Shown piece by piece: positions 6,616-9,892 of a stretch of DNA of 9,892 bases (positions are counted from its first letter, which is position 1; each line of letters begins with the position of its first letter). Source of the stretch: Bacteroidota bacterium. Its GTDB lineage: Bacteria > Bacteroidota > Bacteroidia > Bacteroidales > WCHB1-69. The position numbers and the translations under genes are program-made. The notes below the pieces were generated by a model. It was not told where the DNA came from, did not search any database, and worked only from the letters and a program-made list of their open reading frames with translations. The stretch spans positions 1 through 9,892 of the forward strand of contig JAEWNB010000037.1 in NCBI GenBank assembly GCA_023392945.1. Direction: 5' to 3'.

Positions 6616-7887
6616 ATGACAGAATCTTTTTTACATTATGTATGGAAAAATAAAATTTTCCGTTTTTTAGATCTTAAAACAACTGATGATGAAGATCTTA
6701 AAATTATTCATCCCGGGTTTCCTCATCAAGATGCCGGACCCGACTTTAAGCAGGCAATAATTAAAATTGGAGCTATTACCTGGGCTGGAGATGTGGAAAT
6801 ACATGTAAACAGTTCAGACTGGATAAGACACAGGCATCAATTGGATCCTAAATATCAATCCGTAGCACTTCATGTAGTTTATAATAACGATTGTATTATT
6901 AATCGCAGTGATCGGGAACATATTTCTACGCTCGAATTAAAGAGCTATATCCCGATTAAAGTGATAGAAGAATATCAAAAGCTATCCCTTTCGAACAATC
7001 TATTGCCTTGTAAGGCTGAAGTCAAGAATTTTCCCTCATTACAATTTTCTTCATTTTTATCGGGGATTGCTGTTGATCGTTTGTTGGGCAAACAAAATAG
7101 TATTTTTGAGATTCTGAGAAATTGTTCCGGTGACTGGAACGAAACTTTTTTCCGACTTTTGGGAGTCAATTTTGGGTTTAAAACCAATGCTCCGGCATTT
7201 GACTTGTTGGGGAAATCTATTCCATATAAAATTCTCTGTAATCATTCTAACAATAGATTACAGTTATATTCGATTATATTTGGACAGGCGGGAATGCTGG
7301 AAGAAGAGTTGGACGATGATTATTATTTACAGTTACAGGACGAATACAGATACCTGAGATACAAATATGATTTGATACCCATACACAAAAAAAACTGGAA
7401 TTATTTAAGGTTACGACCATCCAATTTTCCCTGCATCAGATTGGCTCAATTCAGTGAAATTATTTACAATACTACCGATGTTTTAAATAAATATCTCTTT
7501 ACGGGTGAATTTGATTCCTTACTAAATACTTTTAAGAAAGAACCTCATGAATATTGGAAAACCCATTATCATTTTGGGAAGTGCACGGCAGAACATCCGG
7601 TTAGTCTTGGGAAGAAAACTGAAAATCTGATATTTATTAATACCCTGATTCCTTTATTATTTGCATTTGGAACATTTTCCGGAGATGACAAAATTCAGGA
7701 AAGAGCAATTGGCTTGTTAGAAAATATTGATTTTGAAGAAAACAGGACAACTCAATTTTATAAATCAGCAGGCTTTCCGGCAGGGAATGCCCTTTATTCT
7801 CAAGCAATTTTAGAACTTCATCAACACTATTGTCTCAAAAAAAAGTGTTTGGATTGTGCGTTGGGCTCTTTTATAATAAAAAAGTGA
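6616..7887 (+). CDS. DUF2851 family protein
   Basis: The 423-aa product matches my knowledge of DUF2851, a cytoplasmic family widespread in Bacteroidota whose function is undetermined. Recognisable signatures are GFPHQDAGPDFKQAII (about residues 34-50), then WAGDVEIHVNSSDW and H.H..D..Y..VALHVVYNND (about 60-93), rich in conserved Asp, Glu and His that could form a metal or nucleic-acid site. The C-terminus ends with YCLKKKCLDCALG (about 405-417), a three-cysteine motif that resembles a small metal-binding knuckle. There is no signal peptide or membrane helix. Length is normal for the family and the frame is intact. It has its own promoter and is convergent with the DNA glycosylase gene, the two stops lying 22 bp apart, so it appears to be a single-gene unit. 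The start ATG follows a pyrimidine-rich leader without Shine-Dalgarno sequence. Confidence 0.9.
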   Translation: MTESFLHYVWKNKIFRFLDLKTTDDEDLKIIHPGFPHQDAGPDFKQAIIKIGAITWAGDVEIHVNSSDWIRHRHQLDPKYQSVALHVVYNNDCIINRSDREHISTLELKSYIPIKVIEEYQKLSLSNNLLPCKAEVKNFPSLQFSSFLSGIAVDRLLGKQNSIFEILRNCSGDWNETFFRLLGVNFGFKTNAPAFDLLGKSIPYKILCNHSNNRLQLYSIIFGQAGMLEEELDDDYYLQLQDEYRYLRYKYDLIPIHKKNWNYLRLRPSNFPCIRLAQFSEIIYNTTDVLNKYLFTGEFDSLLNTFKKEPHEYWKTHYHFGKCTAEHPVSLGKKTENLIFINTLIPLLFAFGTFSGDDKIQERAIGLLENIDFEENRTTQFYKSAGFPAGNALYSQAILELHQHYCLKKKCLDCALGSFIIKK

Positions 7888-7906
7888 ATTTCATTAAAGT
7901 TTCACT
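7878..7906 (-). terminator. Intrinsic terminator of the DNA glycosylase gene
   Basis: On the minus strand AGTGAA (7906-7901) pairs with TTCACT (7888-7883) across a 12-base loop and runs directly into Ts from 7882 to 7878. It begins three bases after the glycosylase stop and overlaps the last codons of the convergent DUF2851 gene. On the plus strand no T tract follows, so it probably works in one direction. Confidence 0.55.
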
Positions 7907-7909
7907 CAA

Positions 7910-8512
7910 TCACCAACTGACTTCTTTAGTAATAAAATTATTGGGTAGTACAAAACGATAAGGCAGCAAGGCATCTTCTTTGGCATAAGAGACCCCAATT
8001 CTTGAAGTTCTTTGAATATTCTCCTTGTTAATAGACAACCCTCTTTCCTCCAGCCAGATTTTATCGGAGGGGATTGCAATTCCATTTTCGGCAAGAGTTA
8101 TTCCCAGCAATTTAGTCACTTTCCCGGGGCCATTTCCAATATCCGGGGTAATTTGATTTTTGCCTGAACGTTTTAACATAAGCTCTTCTCCGTGGGTCGG
8201 AAAAATAGAACGAATCAGCACAGCATCCGGAATAGTTGCCTTATTGGTTACAAAGTTTAAAAGATAATGAATCCCGTAACAAAGATAAATATATACAACT
8301 CCTCCTTCTGCATACATGATTTCATTTCGTGAAGTATGTTTTCCGCCGAAAGCATGAGAAGCCCGGTCATTTGTTCCTTTGTATGCCTCTGTTTCAGTTA
8401 TGATACCACCACTTATTTGCCCGTCAATTACAGTAAAAAGATATTTTCCAATTAAATCTTCAGCAATAAATAAAACATCATCATTAAGAAAATAGTTTAC
8501 AGGAATAATCAT
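7910..8512 (-). CDS. aag: DNA-3-methyladenine glycosylase (alkylpurine glycosylase, AAG/MPG family)
   Basis: The 200-aa product belongs to the AAG/MPG family, which removes 3-methyladenine, 7-methylguanine and related damaged purines by cleaving the N-glycosidic bond, the first step of base excision repair. The key residues are present and spaced as in the human enzyme: the general-base Glu E42 in TETEAY (human E125), Y44 (Y127), H53 (H136), the intercalating-tyrosine positions Y76 and Y79 in VYIYLCYG (Y159, Y162), and N86 (N169). Further family blocks are SRNEIMY, VLIRSIFPTHG, GNGPGKVTKLLGI and TSRIGVSYAKE. The length is normal for bacterial members. The frame is complete and probably active in the cytoplasm. 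Its promoter lies 25-32 bp upstream and overlaps that of the divergent sigma-factor gene, and it has its own terminator, so it forms a single-gene unit. Confidence 0.95.
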   Translation of the reverse strand: MIIPVNYFLNDDVLFIAEDLIGKYLFTVIDGQISGGIITETEAYKGTNDRASHAFGGKHTSRNEIMYAEGGVVYIYLCYGIHYLLNFVTNKATIPDAVLIRSIFPTHGEELMLKRSGKNQITPDIGNGPGKVTKLLGITLAENGIAIPSDKIWLEERGLSINKENIQRTSRIGVSYAKEDALLPYRFVLPNNFITKEVSW

Positions 8513-8528
8513 AGATTGAATAAATAAT

Positions 8529-8536
8529 TACCTTTG
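8529..8536 (+). promoter_or_regulatory. -7 promoter box for the ECF sigma factor operon
   Basis: TACCTTTG followed by C, identical to the boxes at 914 and 2018. Transcription would start near 8543, leaving a leader of about 70 bases. It abuts the opposing box at 8537-8544. An alternative sigma-dependent or autoregulated promoter closer to 8614 cannot be excluded. Confidence 0.5.
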
Positions 8537-8544
8537 CAAAAATA
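8537..8544 (-). promoter_or_regulatory. -7 promoter box for the DNA glycosylase gene
   Basis: On the minus strand this reads TATTTTTG followed by C. A GTTGTTG stretch lies about 12-15 bases farther upstream (+ coordinates 8557-8563) and may provide the -33 element. The leader to the ATG at 8512 would be under 20 bases. Confidence 0.55.
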
Positions 8545-8613
8545 AAAAATTTCAGGCAACAACTATTCATTTTTTGCGTCAATATTGATGCTGTTAAAAC
8601 GTAATAAAATCTA

Positions 8614-9162
8614 ATGATAAGCGATAAAGATATTGTTGAAGGCTGTATTGCGGGGAACCCTAAATATCAAAAGATTTTATATCAACGCTTTGCAAGTCAG
8701 TTGTTTGGTGTATGTAAGCGTTTTACCGGTAGTACGGCTGAGGCGGAAGACCTTCTTCAGGATTCTTTTGTAAAGATATTCCTGAATATTAAAAACTTTC
8801 GCAATGAATGTTCTTTGGGATTTTGGGTGAAAAGACTTACCATCAACACTTTGGTCTCTCATTTTCGAAAAAAAAGTTCATTGAAAAGAGCTTTCGAAGT
8901 AGATGACCTCTCTGAGGATATACCTGATACCTCACTCCCTGGCGATGTTGCTATTCCGATGGAAGTAATTGTCAAAATGGTTAATGAGTTGCCGGAGGGT
9001 TACAGAACGGTATTTAACCTTAAAGAGATTGATGGGTATGATTATGGAGAAATTGCAGAAATGCTTAATTGTACTAATTCAACTGTAAGATCTCAATTGT
9101 ACAAGGCAAAACAATCACTCAAGTCTAAAATTGAAGTCTGGAAAAAAAATGAATTATTTTAA
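8614..9162 (+). CDS. ECF-type RNA polymerase sigma factor (sigma-70 family)
   Basis: This 182-aa protein is a two-domain extracytoplasmic-function sigma factor. Sigma region 2 covers about residues 20-88, with AEDLLQDSFVKIFLNIKNFR and FWVKRLTINTLVSHFRKK, the segment that binds core polymerase and the -10 region. Sigma region 4 covers about 115-172, with LPEGYRTVFNLKEIDGYDY and the helix-turn-helix IAEMLNCTNSTVRSQLYKAK for -35 recognition. The acidic linker between them (about 93-110) is typical. Length and motifs are normal. The gene is followed after 11 bp by a single-pass membrane protein, the standard sigma/anti-sigma layout, so the sigma factor is probably held at the inner membrane until a signal arrives. 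I cannot assign the target genes. The start at 8614 is the first ATG, fits family length, and has an A-rich leader. Confidence 0.95.
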   Translation: MISDKDIVEGCIAGNPKYQKILYQRFASQLFGVCKRFTGSTAEAEDLLQDSFVKIFLNIKNFRNECSLGFWVKRLTINTLVSHFRKKSSLKRAFEVDDLSEDIPDTSLPGDVAIPMEVIVKMVNELPEGYRTVFNLKEIDGYDYGEIAEMLNCTNSTVRSQLYKAKQSLKSKIEVWKKNELF

Positions 9163-9173
9163 ATAATAATGTT

Positions 9174-9892
9174 ATGAAAGAGATTGATATCGGGGAAATA
9201 TTGAAAAATAAATTTGCTGATTTTGAGCAAACCCCTCCCGATGATATGTGGGAAAAAATAATACAAAATGAAAAAGTCCTGAAGTATAATAAGGCTCATT
9301 TTGTTAAAAGGGTAATCCTCTACAGTGCAACTGCAGTGGTTGTGGTTGCTGTGATTTCCTTATTACTTTATTTAACTATCGGGATTAATGACAAATCGAC
9401 TCTTGTTTCTGATGATAATAACTCTCTCAATCAGGTAAATAATACTGAATCGGTTTTCCCGAATGACTCAAATAGTAAGACATTAAATAAAGAAACTATT
9501 GTTGAAACTCCCTCGGAACCATCACATATTCAAAATGGTGTTGTCAATGAAAATAAATCTGCTCCACTTTCAAATGAGAATTCTGTACAATTGGCACCGA
9601 TTATTAAATCAACTATTCCCCAAACTTCAACACAATCAAGAAATATTTCTGATATTGTTTCTCCCGGTGTTTCTAATTCAAATAAAAAATCCTTTCAGGT
9701 TAATAAAGTTGTAAGTAAGGATAGTGAGCAAGTTGAAATGGTAACTTCTCGTGAAAATTTCGATAATGATCAACAAATCAAGACCAATCCTGTGGAACCC
9801 CCGCAATCAGATATAGCCAATTATAATCTTTTTATCCCGAAAGGGTTTACTCCAAACGGTGATGGCTTAAATGATATATTTTTAGTCTATTC
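9174..9892 (+). CDS. Putative anti-sigma membrane protein with T9SS type B sorting-domain start (cut by window edge)
   Basis: The frame opens with ATG at 9174, 11 bp after the sigma-factor stop, and stays open for 239 codons to the window end. Residues 1-46 are polar and predicted cytoplasmic, with FADFEQTPPDDMWEKI, a motif I associate with proteins encoded beside ECF sigma factors in Bacteroidota. Residues 47-71 form one strongly hydrophobic segment (VILYSATAVVVVAVISLLLY). Residues 72-216 are a low-complexity Asn/Ser/Thr/Val/Pro linker, presumably periplasmic. From residue 217, YNLFIPKGFTPNGDGLNDIF is the opening of a type B T9SS C-terminal (CHU_C) domain, closely matching YVPNAFTPNGNGINDLF in the large surface protein at 2660. 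By position and topology it is a candidate anti-sigma factor. I see no zinc-binding or FecR-like motif, so this role is inferred. The C-terminal part lies outside the window. Confidence 0.8.
   Translation, partial: MKEIDIGEILKNKFADFEQTPPDDMWEKIIQNEKVLKYNKAHFVKRVILYSATAVVVVAVISLLLYLTIGINDKSTLVSDDNNSLNQVNNTESVFPNDSNSKTLNKETIVETPSEPSHIQNGVVNENKSAPLSNENSVQLAPIIKSTIPQTSTQSRNISDIVSPGVSNSNKKSFQVNKVVSKDSEQVEMVTSRENFDNDQQIKTNPVEPPQSDIANYNLFIPKGFTPNGDGLNDIFLVY

Overview
The window is bacterial and almost certainly from a Bacteroidota genome. The evidence is: two proteins carrying the type B C-terminal sorting domain of the type IX secretion system (T9SS; gliding-motility/CHU_C type), SprB-type repeats, a DUF2851 gene, an orphan-RHS leader peptide (MGCLKMNL), several TAnnTTTG promoter -7 boxes, and no Shine-Dalgarno sequences. 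It is AT-rich throughout, most strongly at 1-890 and 1255-1900.

Region 1 (1-2590) is an accessory, mobile-looking patch. It opens with the first 18 codons of an IS3-family transposase OrfA running off the left edge on the minus strand. A cysteine-rich lipoprotein gene follows. Next come two copies of a perfect 76-bp repeat (893-968 and 1997-2072), each holding a promoter -7 box, the leader and the first eight codons MGCLKMNL. Copy 1 drives a 102-aa protein with an HExxH zinc-protease signature that looks like the toxic tip of an RHS-type polymorphic toxin. An exported 201-aa protein of unknown type lies 8 bp downstream, in the place where an immunity gene would be expected. Copy 2 drives a 60-aa remnant of an RHS core that breaks off at the conserved RYTFSAREKD, followed by an unrecognised 102-aa protein and an intrinsic terminator. 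The patch reads as the worn edge of an RHS toxin-tip array.

Region 2 (2600-6475) is one large gene for a secreted, multidomain cell-surface protein of about 1271 aa. In order it has a signal peptide, a CUB domain, a Bacteroidota surface-protein domain, Ig-like modules, an HYR-like module, four SprB-like repeats, a PKD domain and a T9SS type B sorting domain.

Region 3 (6510-8544) holds a DUF2851 gene with its own promoter and, convergent to it, an alkylpurine (3-methyladenine) DNA glycosylase gene with a terminator on its own strand.

Region 4 (8529-9892) starts at a promoter region shared with the glycosylase, where two opposing -7 boxes abut. It encodes an ECF sigma factor and, 11 bp later, a single-pass membrane protein in the position of an anti-sigma factor. 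The predicted periplasmic part of that protein ends, at the window edge, in the start of a type B T9SS sorting domain. An anti-sigma-like protein carrying a secretion-substrate domain suggests a circuit that could monitor T9SS export or surface assembly. This is the most interesting candidate system in the window.
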